From positions 1 through 34,316 of IMG/VR virus record IMGVR_UViG_3300030117_000808: a DNA stretch of 34,316 nucleotides. One strand, written 5' to 3'. The position numbers and the translations under genes were made by a program. Numbering within the stretch: the stretch's first letter is position 1; each line of letters starts with the position of its first letter. The notes under the pieces are model-generated. The model saw only the letters and a program-made list of their open reading frames with translations, did no database searches and was not told the DNA's origin. This document shows, one piece after another, positions 17,773 through 28,600 of the stretch. Source of the DNA: a virus.

Positions 17773-19800
17773 ATGGCAAATTGGACAGTACAACCTAACA
17801 CTACAGCACAAGCAGCTGGAGCTACAGGAACACAAACATTAGATTTAACAATAGTACCAAACGCAGGTTTTGTTATTAGTGCTAGTAATTTTAAAATTGG
17901 AGGCGCTAGTACAAGTGGTAGTAATATATGGACAGGTGGTAATGTAGACTCTGGAATTAGTCAAGTACAATTTATAGACACAGGCACAGCTGGCACACAA
18001 AGCAATACTGTTACAGCTAGAGTTACATACAGTTTTACTATGCCATCAGCTAACAAGACTATAAAAATAGACATTGATGAAATATCAACTACTACAAACT
18101 TAAATAGATTTGTATGCATGAGATCTCAACATTTTGCAGAAATAGATGAGAACGCTAATAACAAACATACAGTAACTACTACAAGCGAAACAGGTATAAC
18201 ACAAACTAATAACTCTTCTGGAATTACAAACGGACTTGTAGATCACACACATCAAGGAACCGTAGTTCAAGGAGTTGCTTACCCAGGTAGTTTGTTGTTT
18301 ACAAAAACATTTACAGCTAATACCACTAATGGATATTATTACGATGCCGTACCTACATTTAGTTTTAATTTTGGTGGTACTGATTATTCTTCTTATTTCC
18401 ACGTTATACAAGAGACGCCAACACTTAACGCTGATGGAGATATAACTCAAGTGGCATTTAAAGTTTATTATGAACCACCAGTTGGTATACCTGGCTTAGA
18501 CCCAGATCCAGTGTCTGGAGCTACAGATAGCGCTAGAGCAAGTGCTATGTGTGAGTTAGGCCAAGTAATAACATTCAACCATATATTAAGGCAAAATAGA
18601 TCATCAGCACCTGGAAACAAACCTAAAATAACTCATTTCATTATAGATCAATCACCAATAGATCCTAACGGTGAAACTAGAACTCTTCAAATTCAAGGTG
18701 AGCCTTTTGCTCAATATTCAATTACAATAGTTAGTTCTGACTCTGGTAAAACTTATGATTTTTTAAACAACCCTTCTCCAGCATCAGGTTCTTTTACAGC
18801 GGCCGCTACTACATCTTCTACAGGTAGTGCTTTAGGTTATGATCAACTAGGAACTATTGGCGCGCCTGTTGCAACTATAAACTTTCCAGCAGTTACAAGT
18901 AACACAACTTATGATTTTTTTATTACGCCACAACCTACCACTACAACTGAACCTGGTATACCAACCGCTTTAAACGATCTTGAAATAAATCAGTTTGTAA
19001 ATGTAGATGTTTCATTAGGTTTTGACGATAGCGCTAATGAGTTTAACGATGGTACGTTACCAACGCCAGTAACGTTAGAAACTAGAGCAGCTCAAAGCTA
19101 TCCAGACAAACCGCTAACAAGAGCATTTGAGTATAATATAACACCTGCTATGACTAATAGCGGTTCTTCTGCTGTAACACCTAACAGCACACCTGACTTT
19201 ACTTTAGACACTCTAGCTAACTTACAATTAACAGTAAGTGGTAATCCAACCAGTACAAGTTTTGATATTACAGGTAGTACCGCTGGTGTAAAGACCGGAT
19301 CGGTTATAAATATTGTTACAACTAAAGTTGTTTCGGTAGAAGTTGATGAAAGCGATTTAATATTTGTAAAAGACGCTATAACTGATACAAGGAACAACGC
19401 TGATAACATTGTTGGTGGCCTTGTAATGAAAGTCACTGGTTCTGGTATTTCAATGGACCCAAGAGTAGACCACGCAAATCCTGACGGCTCAATAAGTTTA
19501 GATCAACCTGTTACTTTAGCTAAGGGAACAACACTTACATTTACAGCAGATCAAGATTTAATAGTCTCTAGTGTGACAGACGCTAATACAATAGTAGCTA
19601 ATTCCAGTATGGATAATATTAAAGATGGTAAACAAATAACGCTTGCTACTGGTAGTGATGATGTAGTAGCTCATATACCAGATGGTGAAATTTCACAAGA
19701 TGGTTCTAACGTTAAAATAGCAGGTACGCTTCATTTAACTCAAGCGCCTACATCAGATAAAACAGTTAGATTAGATTTAGATAAATTAATAGATATATAA
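17773..19800 (+). CDS. Beta-rich tail or fibre structural protein (675 aa)
   Basis: This 675-residue protein is very rich in Thr, Ser, Asn, Gly and Val and poor in charged helices, as in tail-fibre or tail-appendage proteins built of beta-sandwich repeats. The first 100 residues (LDLTIVPNAGFVISASNFKI, then ANKTIKIDIDEI) look like one beta-sandwich. Proline-bounded segments around 250, 390 and 430 may be linkers between modules. The last part (about 560-675) has alternating strands such as SISLDQPVTLAKG. There are no membrane segments and no enzymatic motif. It starts three bases after the muzzle gene and its stop is directly followed by the next start. Two rare GC-only palindromes (GCGGCCGC and GGCGCGCC) lie in it at 18799 and 18859. 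Function is inferred from composition and position. Confidence 0.55.
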   Translation: MANWTVQPNTTAQAAGATGTQTLDLTIVPNAGFVISASNFKIGGASTSGSNIWTGGNVDSGISQVQFIDTGTAGTQSNTVTARVTYSFTMPSANKTIKIDIDEISTTTNLNRFVCMRSQHFAEIDENANNKHTVTTTSETGITQTNNSSGITNGLVDHTHQGTVVQGVAYPGSLLFTKTFTANTTNGYYYDAVPTFSFNFGGTDYSSYFHVIQETPTLNADGDITQVAFKVYYEPPVGIPGLDPDPVSGATDSARASAMCELGQVITFNHILRQNRSSAPGNKPKITHFIIDQSPIDPNGETRTLQIQGEPFAQYSITIVSSDSGKTYDFLNNPSPASGSFTAAATTSSTGSALGYDQLGTIGAPVATINFPAVTSNTTYDFFITPQPTTTTEPGIPTALNDLEINQFVNVDVSLGFDDSANEFNDGTLPTPVTLETRAAQSYPDKPLTRAFEYNITPAMTNSGSSAVTPNSTPDFTLDTLANLQLTVSGNPTSTSFDITGSTAGVKTGSVINIVTTKVVSVEVDESDLIFVKDAITDTRNNADNIVGGLVMKVTGSGISMDPRVDHANPDGSISLDQPVTLAKGTTLTFTADQDLIVSSVTDANTIVANSSMDNIKDGKQITLATGSDDVVAHIPDGEISQDGSNVKIAGTLHLTQAPTSDKTVRLDLDKLIDI

Positions 19801-19801
19801 T

Positions 19802-20176
19802 ATGCCAACAGTAGTAATAACATTTGGAAGTAACAATGGTAACTTTAGTTTTAATACATCTTTGCAGGTGGGTGATATAGCTTATTACGTGCCTACTACA
19901 ACTGTAAAAGACTTTAAAGTTGGTACACAAGCTAACATTGTAGAGATAGGTAATATAACAGCTATAAACCACGTTAATAGAACAATTGATATAAACACAT
20001 CCTTACAGACTCAAAATTTACCTAGTAATGGTAACTATATATTTTTCGGAAAAGACAATAGGGTTAATCTAAGCACTGTTTTAGGGTATTATGCTAGTGT
20101 TAAGTTTGTAAATGATTCTACGTCTGCCGCAGAATTGTATACTATTAGTAGTGATATATTTGTAAGTAGTAAATAA
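19802..20176 (+). CDS. Conserved small virion structural protein (124 aa)
   Basis: This 124-residue beta-rich protein contains LQVGDIAYYVPTTTV (about residues 20-36) and ends with LGYYASVKFVNDSTSAAELY and ISSDIFVSSK. I recognise this C-terminal pattern (GYYAxVKFxNxSxxxAEL, ending SSK) from structural genes of many marine phages, including T4-like ones. It is there regarded as a conserved small virion component, but its role is not known to me. It starts one base after the stop of the 675-residue gene. A 46-base AT-rich gap (20177-20222) with no clear signal follows before the cupin gene. Confidence 0.6.
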   Translation: MPTVVITFGSNNGNFSFNTSLQVGDIAYYVPTTTVKDFKVGTQANIVEIGNITAINHVNRTIDINTSLQTQNLPSNGNYIFFGKDNRVNLSTVLGYYASVKFVNDSTSAAELYTISSDIFVSSK

Positions 20177-20222
20177 TTTGCAAAAAGTGTAACTATATCA
20201 CTATAACAAATTAAATTTAATA

Positions 20223-20711
20223 ATGAGTAAATACGAACTACAAGTAGTTTTCGATAATACGCCTGTAAAATCATATAAAGATAAGGTTAAATATATAGAA
20301 GATTATTTAATTAGCGTTGCTGACAATGATGTAGTTGTTGGTAATGGAAAAGAAATAATATATCCTGAGCATTTATGGGAATATAAACATACTTTTGCGG
20401 ATGGAGTATATATTAGAGAAATGAGAATGAAACAAGGTCAATTAGGATTTTCGGCTATACATAAACATAGCTATGGTTTCTTTTTATTATCTGGGATATT
20501 ACAATCTTCAAAAGAAGATGGAGTAGAAGAGTTTGTTGCTCCATGTTATATAGTCTCACCAAAAGGAGCAAAAAGAATAGTCTACGCCGTAGAAGATTGT
20601 GTGATAGTAACCGTGCACGCAAATCCAACAAATACAGAAGACTTAAATGAATTAGCAAAAATAAATATAGTGTTCAATTGGAATGAATACGAAGAATATT
20701 TAAAGAAATAA
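20223..20711 (+). CDS. Cupin-fold protein
   Basis: This 162-residue protein contains a single cupin barrel at about residues 60-135. Motif 1 is visible as G75, H80 and H82 (GFSAIHKHSYGFFLLSG), and motif 2 as PKG at 113-115 and H132 with N134 (VTVHAN). The three histidines could bind a metal. The Glu that usually follows the HxH in motif 1 is replaced by an aromatic/glycine stretch (YGFF), so this is a variant site. Cupins cover many enzymes and sugar or ligand binders, and the substrate cannot be read from sequence. The gene lies between tail structural genes and internal virion genes, so it may be a virion component or act on host metabolites or surface sugars. It is followed three bases later by the next gene. 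Confidence 0.75.
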   Translation: MSKYELQVVFDNTPVKSYKDKVKYIEDYLISVADNDVVVGNGKEIIYPEHLWEYKHTFADGVYIREMRMKQGQLGFSAIHKHSYGFFLLSGILQSSKEDGVEEFVAPCYIVSPKGAKRIVYAVEDCVIVTVHANPTNTEDLNELAKINIVFNWNEYEEYLKK

Positions 20712-20714
20712 ATT

Positions 20715-21383
20715 ATGATGCATATAAACAACATGATGAGCCCTCATACACAGATGCAAAGATCCTGGGGATTAGTAGCTGTAGCTGCAATAGGAGCAAC
20801 CGTAGAGGGGGTTAAGGCTATAGGCGCCAACAAGAGAAGAAGACAGGCTATGAAAGAAAACGAAAAGGCCAAGGCAAAAATGGAAAGAGATAAAGAAAAG
20901 TATTTAAACATGCCTGTTACTAATCCATATTTAGACAAAGAAAATGTATATGAAGATCTAACTGTTAATACACAAGCAGCTGATTTTGCAGCAGAACAAA
21001 ATCAACAAGGTTTAGCTAATACATTGTCTAACATGAACCAAGCGGCAGGTGGTTCTGGTATAGCTGCTTTAGCACAAGCATTAGCTGGACAAAGTGCTAT
21101 TGCAAATCAAAAAGCCTCTATATCTATAGCTGAACAAGAAAGACAAAATGAAATGAAAGAAAGAGCTCAGGCTGATAATATAGATAATTTAGAAAGAAAA
21201 GGTAATCAGTATGTAGAAAACATGCAAAGAAATATGGCTAGAGAAGCTTTAGGTTACACTATGGCTGATGTAACTGGTACTAATGCTGATATAAAACAAG
21301 CAACAACAGATATGAATCAATCTATAACTAACATAGGTACAAACGTTGCTTCTGGTGCTAAAGCTTATGGGGCAACATTATAA
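20715..21383 (+). CDS. Internal virion / ejection protein (T7 gp14-like in style)
   Basis: This 222-residue protein has a hydrophobic Ala/Gly/Val stretch near the N-terminus (GLVAVAAIGATVEGVKAIGA, about 19-38), a basic helix (KRRRQAMKE), then an Asn-Pro-Tyr motif with YEDLTVNTQAADFAAEQNQQ. A glycine hinge (AAGGSGIAALAQALAGQSA) follows, and then a long Gln/Ala/Glu-rich helical part. This layout is common among marine phage proteins thought to sit inside the head and be ejected ahead of the DNA, comparable to T7 gp14. It starts the three-gene set of internal proteins with the next two genes. The start has three nearby ATGs; I took the first, three bases after the cupin stop. The role is inferred from pattern and context. 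Confidence 0.62.
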   Translation: MMHINNMMSPHTQMQRSWGLVAVAAIGATVEGVKAIGANKRRRQAMKENEKAKAKMERDKEKYLNMPVTNPYLDKENVYEDLTVNTQAADFAAEQNQQGLANTLSNMNQAAGGSGIAALAQALAGQSAIANQKASISIAEQERQNEMKERAQADNIDNLERKGNQYVENMQRNMAREALGYTMADVTGTNADIKQATTDMNQSITNIGTNVASGAKAYGATL

Positions 21384-21401
21384 AATTATAAACAAATAAA
21401 A

Positions 21402-22664
21402 ATGGCAGACGAAAATGATTTATTAGCAGAAGACACTAGAGCTGGGATTGGCGCTAGCGACCTGCTAAATATGTATAAAAATTTAAAAGTAGACCAAGCT
21501 AAATTAAATAGTACTAGCGGTTGGGATATTGTTAGTAACACTTTAACTAGTGCTGCTAGAGCTGGAGCTAATATTGCTGAACAAAGAAGAATAGAAAGAG
21601 AGCAAGAAGCAGCAGAAATAAAAGCTTATGAAGATCAGTTTGCTAACAATATATCTGTTATAGCAGAAAATGCTGGTAGTCTTGGTACAGAATACTACGA
21701 TGTTACTTTTCAAGCAGCTAAAGAAATGCAAGAAAGATATAACAAAGCAGTTCAAGACGGTGATAAAAACGCACAGAAAAAAATACAAATGGAGTTAAAG
21801 GCTTTATCTACACAAGCAGCTTCATTAAAAGAAACTTTAAATATAGCAGCAGAGCTTAGCAACGGTGATATGTTATCTAACGGTATAACTAAAGAACAAA
21901 AAAGAATAGCTGCTATATGTACTAATCCTGCTAATTTAATTCTTACTAAAGATGGTTATAAATGGAAAAATCCTGATTATGATCCTAATGTTAAAGGTTC
22001 TAAAGAGTTTTTTACCTCATCAGACCTTGATGCTTCTTTAGTAGCTAGAGATGATAAAACTTCTGAAGCTTATATATCATATGAAAATAGTTTGAACCAA
22101 GCTGGGTATAATTATATAAACGGCGTTGAAGGTGCTACTGACTTTGATTTTAATAGAATACAAACTAAAATAGCTGATGAATATATTAATCAAGAAAACA
22201 TAATGTCTATAATGCATGATGACTTTAGAAACAGTGGTAGTAGTACAACGTTTGCAAACAGTGTTCGTGGTTATTTAGATGACATGGGAGATAATATGTA
22301 CATACAATTAGGTATAGATGTTAATGAAGATGGAAAAATAACACCAGAGGACTTTGATACAGAAGAAGATAAAGAAATAATTATAGATGCTATAACAAAT
22401 AAAGATAGTAAGTTTTATAACTATGAAAACTCTAAAAATATAGTATCTCAATTTTTAACAATGCATGCTAAAAAGAAATTTTATGGCAATTCAAATCCTG
22501 ACCTAAAACCAAGAGATGGTGAAACTGCTGAAGAGTTTAAACAAAGAGGTGGTATACCTGGTAGGTACATGGGTAACGCTGACACTGGTTTTATATATAG
22601 AGTGATAGACGGTGTTGGAGTTTTTACCAATGTGTTAGAGGAACAAGAACTTGAAAATTTATAA
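21402..22664 (+). CDS. Internal virion-type protein with EF-hand-like loop (420 aa)
   Basis: This 420-residue, mostly helical and charged protein stands between a gp14-like protein and the giant protein, as T7 gp15 lies between gp14 and gp16. The first 150 residues are Ala/Glu/Gln-rich and probably coiled. Residues 306-317 (DVNEDGKITPED) match the 12-residue EF-hand/dockerin calcium loop, with D at 1, N at 3, D at 5, G at 6, I at 8 and D at 12. A Pro/Gly-rich segment (about 365-390) follows it, and the last part is a beta-containing tail. There are no membrane segments. The start follows an A-rich leader 18 bases after the previous stop, and its stop is four bases before the giant gene. The function as an ejected tunnel or virion protein is inferred. 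Confidence 0.55.
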   Translation: MADENDLLAEDTRAGIGASDLLNMYKNLKVDQAKLNSTSGWDIVSNTLTSAARAGANIAEQRRIEREQEAAEIKAYEDQFANNISVIAENAGSLGTEYYDVTFQAAKEMQERYNKAVQDGDKNAQKKIQMELKALSTQAASLKETLNIAAELSNGDMLSNGITKEQKRIAAICTNPANLILTKDGYKWKNPDYDPNVKGSKEFFTSSDLDASLVARDDKTSEAYISYENSLNQAGYNYINGVEGATDFDFNRIQTKIADEYINQENIMSIMHDDFRNSGSSTTFANSVRGYLDDMGDNMYIQLGIDVNEDGKITPEDFDTEEDKEIIIDAITNKDSKFYNYENSKNIVSQFLTMHAKKKFYGNSNPDLKPRDGETAEEFKQRGGIPGRYMGNADTGFIYRVIDGVGVFTNVLEEQELENL

Positions 22665-22668
22665 TTAA

Positions 22669-25600
22669 ATGAAGAAAAGCTCAGCATTAAAACATACTGG
22701 TGACGGTCATATACTTTTTAACGAAGAAGAACATAAAAAAGCTCATGGCGGACAAATTACTGACAATCAAGAACCATCGCAACCCGACTGGTTAGTTGGT
22801 TATGATGAGGTTAAAAATTTAAAACCTCCTTCTTTTAAAAAGCTAAGTATGGAGGACAAGAAACGTATATACGTAAAGCTTAAGTCTATGGGTTATGGTA
22901 TGGACATGGTTAAAAAAGCTATAGCCTTACAAAATAAAAATAGGTATAATTCTTATGTTAAAAAACACGCTGCTTACGCTGCAAAATGGAAAGCTTACGA
23001 AGAGTCAGAAAACAAACTTTTAGATTTATCAGTTAAACAAGATGTTGATCGAATCAATTATAATAAAAAAGATGAGTTTAAACTTACGGACGATCAAATA
23101 AAATTAATAAAAGAAGAAAAAAAGAAAAGTAGGCTTGAGACTGGTCAGTATGTTGATTACGTTGAGACATACGAAGATGAAAATGGCAACATATACAAAA
23201 CAAGTGATTTAGAAAATAGAGAAGATTTACCAGATGGTAGTACTACAATAATGACAGAAAGAGAGTACGACCATAAAAAAGATCTTAGTAAAAGAGTTAG
23301 AAAAATTAATCTTGTTGATGCTAGTGATCTTCAAAGAGATGCTGACGATGCTATTGTAACTATTCAGTCTAAGATAGATGGTATAAATAACAGCGGTAGA
23401 CTACCAGAAGGTTATCGTATAGAAGTAGAAAGTACTTGGGAGTCTGATAAAGACTTTGGTTTAATAATTGATACAGACGTTTTAAATTTTAAAATTTTAG
23501 ATGCTGATGGTAACCAAGTTGGAACTGATTATAATGTGAGTACAGATATAAACGCAAACTCATTTGATCCAAATCACAGTTCTTTTAAACAAATGGAAAA
23601 AGTTAATTCTTGGGTTAATAATAATTTAGAAAAAGAATATGTTAGAAGCACTCAAGACGTAAAAGAAATAGAAGCTGGTCAATATTATTATTTAGATGGG
23701 CTTGGTAAATATTCTTACGGCGAGATGGTTAACATGTGGCAAAAAGAAAACTTTGAAAATGGAGTTATATTTACAGAAGAAAATCAAGAACAGCTACATA
23801 AAAGTTTCCAAAACTTTATATATGAAAAAACAGGCACTAGTTTAAGTACAAAAGATATTGAAGAAACAAGTAAAAAAGAAGAGTTTTTAAGTACTTACTA
23901 CAAAACACCAGAAGGTAGAACCGAAAATGTTCTTTATAGTTTACAGGAACTAGCCAATGCAAGTGAAGAAGAGACTGCTAAAAGCCTAAACGCCTTAACG
24001 GGTATTAACGCTAGTTATGTAGACTGGGATGCTGACGACCAAGTTAAAGTTTTAATGAATGGTAAAACGTTTATAATAGACCCTAAGTGGTATGACTCTG
24101 GCGACGCTGAAGAGCAAATGGCTAATTTAATATCTGAATATAAACAAACTTTAGAAAACAGTCCAAAAGATTTATTAGCTAACGAACTAACTCAAAATAT
24201 AATTTCTAAAAACGTTAGAGGTCTTTTTACTGGTAAAGACAAAACTTTTGGTGTCAAAGGAAATGATTTCATAAAAAACCAAATCTACTTTAACGGTGAG
24301 GCTAGTTTTAGCATGCCAACTGAAGATGGTCAAGAAGATTTTGTTGTTAAAAAAATAAATGACAATAAAGTTTCAATAACAGATTCAAATGGAGAAATAA
24401 CAGAAATAGATTTAGATTTATCTTTAGCTACTACTGGTTCTGAAATAAGAAATGTTACTAAAGAACAACCTGTTGTTTCTAATGAAATATTGTTTAAATA
24501 CTTTTCTCAAAAAGTTGGAAATATAGATGTTAATAATTTTGATAATCAAGAAAAAGTTTCTCCAGTTGAAAAAGTTACAAGTAAGTTGTTAGAAGACTAT
24601 AGAAAAAAAGCAAAACAAACTTTTGATGATTCTAAAAAAAATACTAGTGTATATAGCGATGATGATCTTTTTAATCAAATTGTTTCTGGCACTGATACCG
24701 ACAGTTTGCGCCTCCGTAGCCTACCTGATAATTATCTCTTTTACTCTGAGAGAGATATTAGAAACTCTGTAGGTACAGAAAAAGAATTAGAATTAATTAA
24801 AGGTATAAACCAAAAATTTTTAGAAAGCGGCGACATAAGCTTTACTATATCTGATTCTAATGGAGATAAAATTGATATATTCCATACCTTAGAAGTACTG
24901 GGCAAAGAAAGAAACATATCTAAAGAAGATATAAATCTTTTGAAACAATACGTTGTAAAAGATGATTTAGATTTAAGTAGTATTATATTAAGAGAGGAAG
25001 TTGGAGGAGGATATTATTTAAACAGAAAAGATAACTGGAAAGAATCAAGAGTTGACAAGATTAAAAACTTTAATTCAAGAGAATTTTTAGAATATGCTGG
25101 TGGTGCTGTTGATGAAAATAGCGCTATAGCTTTAGCTGAAATACTAGACGGTGTAACTAACGAAGAAAGTGAATACTACAAAAACTTTCAAACGTTAATA
25201 GATGCTAAAGACAACTTAAATTTACAAAAAGAATTTAAAACAGATATTGAAGATGTATATCGTCAGGGTCAATTAAACGGTAATTATAATTTAGTTACAG
25301 GTGCTGATGTAGTAAGATTTTTTAGTGAATCATCTATTTTAGAAACTCAAAGAGAGCTAGAGGTTAGTGAACTTAGACATAAATCAGAGTCTGAAAAAAC
25401 AAAACAAGAGTTTCAAATTGTAGCAAAACAAATGTTGCAAGATGGTTGTTATTTAGAAGTTGACAAGCATAATAATTATATTGTTAAAGGAAAAGGTGAT
25501 ACTAAAAAATGGCAACAAAGAATTAATGACATAGAAGATTTTACTGTAGAGTCTCAAGAAAGACATAATAACCTTATAATAAATAGTAAATCTAATTTAT

Positions 25601-28600
25601 TATATAAACAAAACGGTAGGATTAGAGAGCAGGGCGAGCTTACTACAGCTCAAAAGTTACAGCAAGCACAAATGTTTAACGACGCTAGTACAAAGATGTA
25701 TGGTTTTTTTGGTACTTTATCAGGAAACGCACAAAATGCTTTTGAAGATATGGCGATAGCTGTACCTATGATATTTGGTGTTGAGGCTGCTTATGACAAT
25801 TATAAGTCTCGTCAAAGAGCACAAGAAAAAATACTACCCACTAGAATGGATTATGCAGAAGCCGTACAGAACGAAACGAAAGCAGAGTTTATGGGGCAAG
25901 TAATAGGTGAGCAAGCCGCTAACACTCTTTTAGCTTTTGGTACTGGTGGAGCTGGTTTATTAGCTACCTCTGTAATTTTTGGTGTTTCAACAGCCGCTTC
26001 TAGTTTAGGACAGGCTGACATACAAGACGATGTTGCTACTGATGCAATGATGAATTTGTATGAAATTAAAAAGCTACACGAGAACGGCATTATATCTGAC
26101 GCTAAATTTGATAAGTTACATCAACAATACACAGAAGTTTACCAAGACAGTTATCAGCCTTTATGGCTTCAATATACTAACGCTGCTGTAAAAGGAGGTC
26201 TTGAAGGTCTTATAATGAGTAAGGTTGGTACTAAAATAAATGCAATGAGCATATTTGCACAACCAACAACCCAGTTAGGTGTTAGGGCTACGATGCAGAA
26301 TGCTAAAGGCTTTTTGTCAAAAGCTCTTATTGGAGGTACATATGTTGGTGGTACTATTTTAAAGCAACAAGGTGGTGAAATATTAGAAGAAGTTGCAGCT
26401 GAAGTAACTCAAGGTGTGTCAGATTTTATTTTTGATGATCTTGTAACCGCTGTAGCATATAATAAAGAAATTAATTACGACACTCTAAAAGAAACATTTT
26501 TTGGTATAGATGATGTTATAGTTTCTACATTATTAAACGGTGGTACAACTTCATCTCTCGGTGTTGGTGGTACGTTTTTGTATGACGTTGCTACTAATGC
26601 AAATAGTGAATTTGTAGATGGAGTTGCAAAGTATCAAAGCAAAGCAATTGAAATACAAGAAGAGTTAAAGAAATTGTCTGATATAACCGGTGCTGATAAA
26701 ACTAAGTTTGAAAACCTGCAAAAAGATTACGGTAACTTAATGATGGAGATAGACCAAGCTTATAGAGGTGCTAGTAATGATTTAGTTTCATTGGCTCAAA
26801 AAAGTAAGATTGAAACTGCTGATCACATAGTAGATGCTCTTACGCTTAATCAAATACACCAAGAAGCAGGTATAAGAAACCCTAATTCTAAATATTACAC
26901 GCAAGATCGTATTGAGTCTAAAATAAAAAGAGTACTTGGTAAAGACGGGCTTAATAATTACAAAGAAACGAAAAAAAGAATGAGTGATAGGTTGAAAAAC
27001 GTTTCTTATGATAATAACTCTATACTTAATTTGTTTGGAGAGCGCGGCCAAAATATGCATGATAGGTTGATGAAAGATAAAAGAAATACTACCTATATAA
27101 ATGCTGACAATAGAACTAAAGCAGCTATTATAGCGCAGCGTCTTCAGCAAGAGACTGTTGATAATTTATTTGATCAGTTTGAAAACAACGCTTCTCCTGC
27201 ATTTAAAGAACAAATTAAAAAAGTTGTAGAGAAAAGAACTAAAGGTAAAAGTCAACTAACAAAAGATAAAGAATATAGAAGAATAGTAGAAGGTATTACT
27301 AGACAAACATACGCGGAGCGTAGAGCTTTAGAGGTGCGTATAGATTCTGACAGAGCTAATATGAGTGGAGTGTTAGAAGATATAGCAGGTTTAACTGGTG
27401 ATCAAATAGATTACATAGGATTAGACATAGATAAAATTCAAGAAGAAATGCCTAGCGCTTTAAAAGAAGAGTTTGAAGCTGCTTCAGAAGAACTAGAAAA
27501 CGCTAGATCAGCAGAGCAAAGTAAAGCAGCACAAGAAAGACTTCAAAAAGCTAGTCAAAAAAATTATGCTTACGTACAAGATTCAATAGCTAGGTTTCTA
27601 ATAAACGAAACAAACGGCATGATAGACATGCAACAAGCACAAGAGCAAGCTATGCATTTTATGGCTGGTGACACTCAAGGTCTATTAATGCCTAATGGTA
27701 AATACATAGTAACAAACGAAGCAATGGCTAAAGCGGCTGTAGCTCAAGGTAGATTAAATGCTAACACAGTTTATTACCATGAACCTACTCATGCTACAGA
27801 TAACTTAGCTTTTCAAGGTGCTAACGAACAAGAGACAAGAGCAAATATAAATAAATATGCTGAAAATTTAGAGGCTTGGATGTCTAAAAATATGCCAGAA
27901 GTTCACGAAGCAGCTATACAACGTTTGATAGATAATTACGGTTTTGACGACGGTAAAACTTTAATGGAACAAGATAATGATTTAATTAGAGATGAGTACA
28001 CTAAAGTTGTTCAAGACGAGATTAGAACACAAATGAATAAAAGGAACTTTGCTGGTTTAAAAGATTACGATAGCAAACTTGATAACTTTGTTAACAAAAG
28101 AGGTAAAACTACAAGACCTAACTTTTTATTAGCTACAAATATAAACACGCCTAATAAAGCTGCTAATTATTTAGCTAGATTTATGTACTCTGCAAATAAA
28201 GGTGAGCTTAGTAGTCAGGCTAAAAAATTAATAAAAGGTAAAAAAATAGTTGATAGATCAGAAACACAACAATCTAAATTAGCTAAAGAGTCTACAGATT
28301 TACTGTCTACTCAAAATAGAGATCAGTTAGTAAATGAAGTAAATGATTTGTATAATGAATATGAAACTGCTAACGAAACTCGTAAAAATGAAATTAAATT
28401 TGAAATAGCACAGAAATATAGAGGTATGGCTGAGGCTAGATTCGACGCTAATTTAAAAACCGCGCCTAGTGAAGGAGCTAGAAATAATTTACTAACAAAC
28501 AAAGAAGACATAGTAAATGATATGCTTTACGATCCTGGAACAGAAGACGCTAAGTCAAGATCTGTCATAGGTATGGTAGAAGATTTTAAAAAAGAAAAAC

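Noticed and set aside
17700-17790. Programmed frameshift joining the 1810- and 675-residue proteins
   Set aside because: There is a proper stop, a short gap and a new ATG with a typical N-terminus (MANWTVQP); no clear slippery heptamer at the border.
20177-20222. Promoter of the Bacteroidetes type (TTTG and TAnnTTTG) before the cupin gene
   Set aside because: TTTG occurs, but no correctly spaced TAnnTTTG element was found; the gap is only AT-rich.
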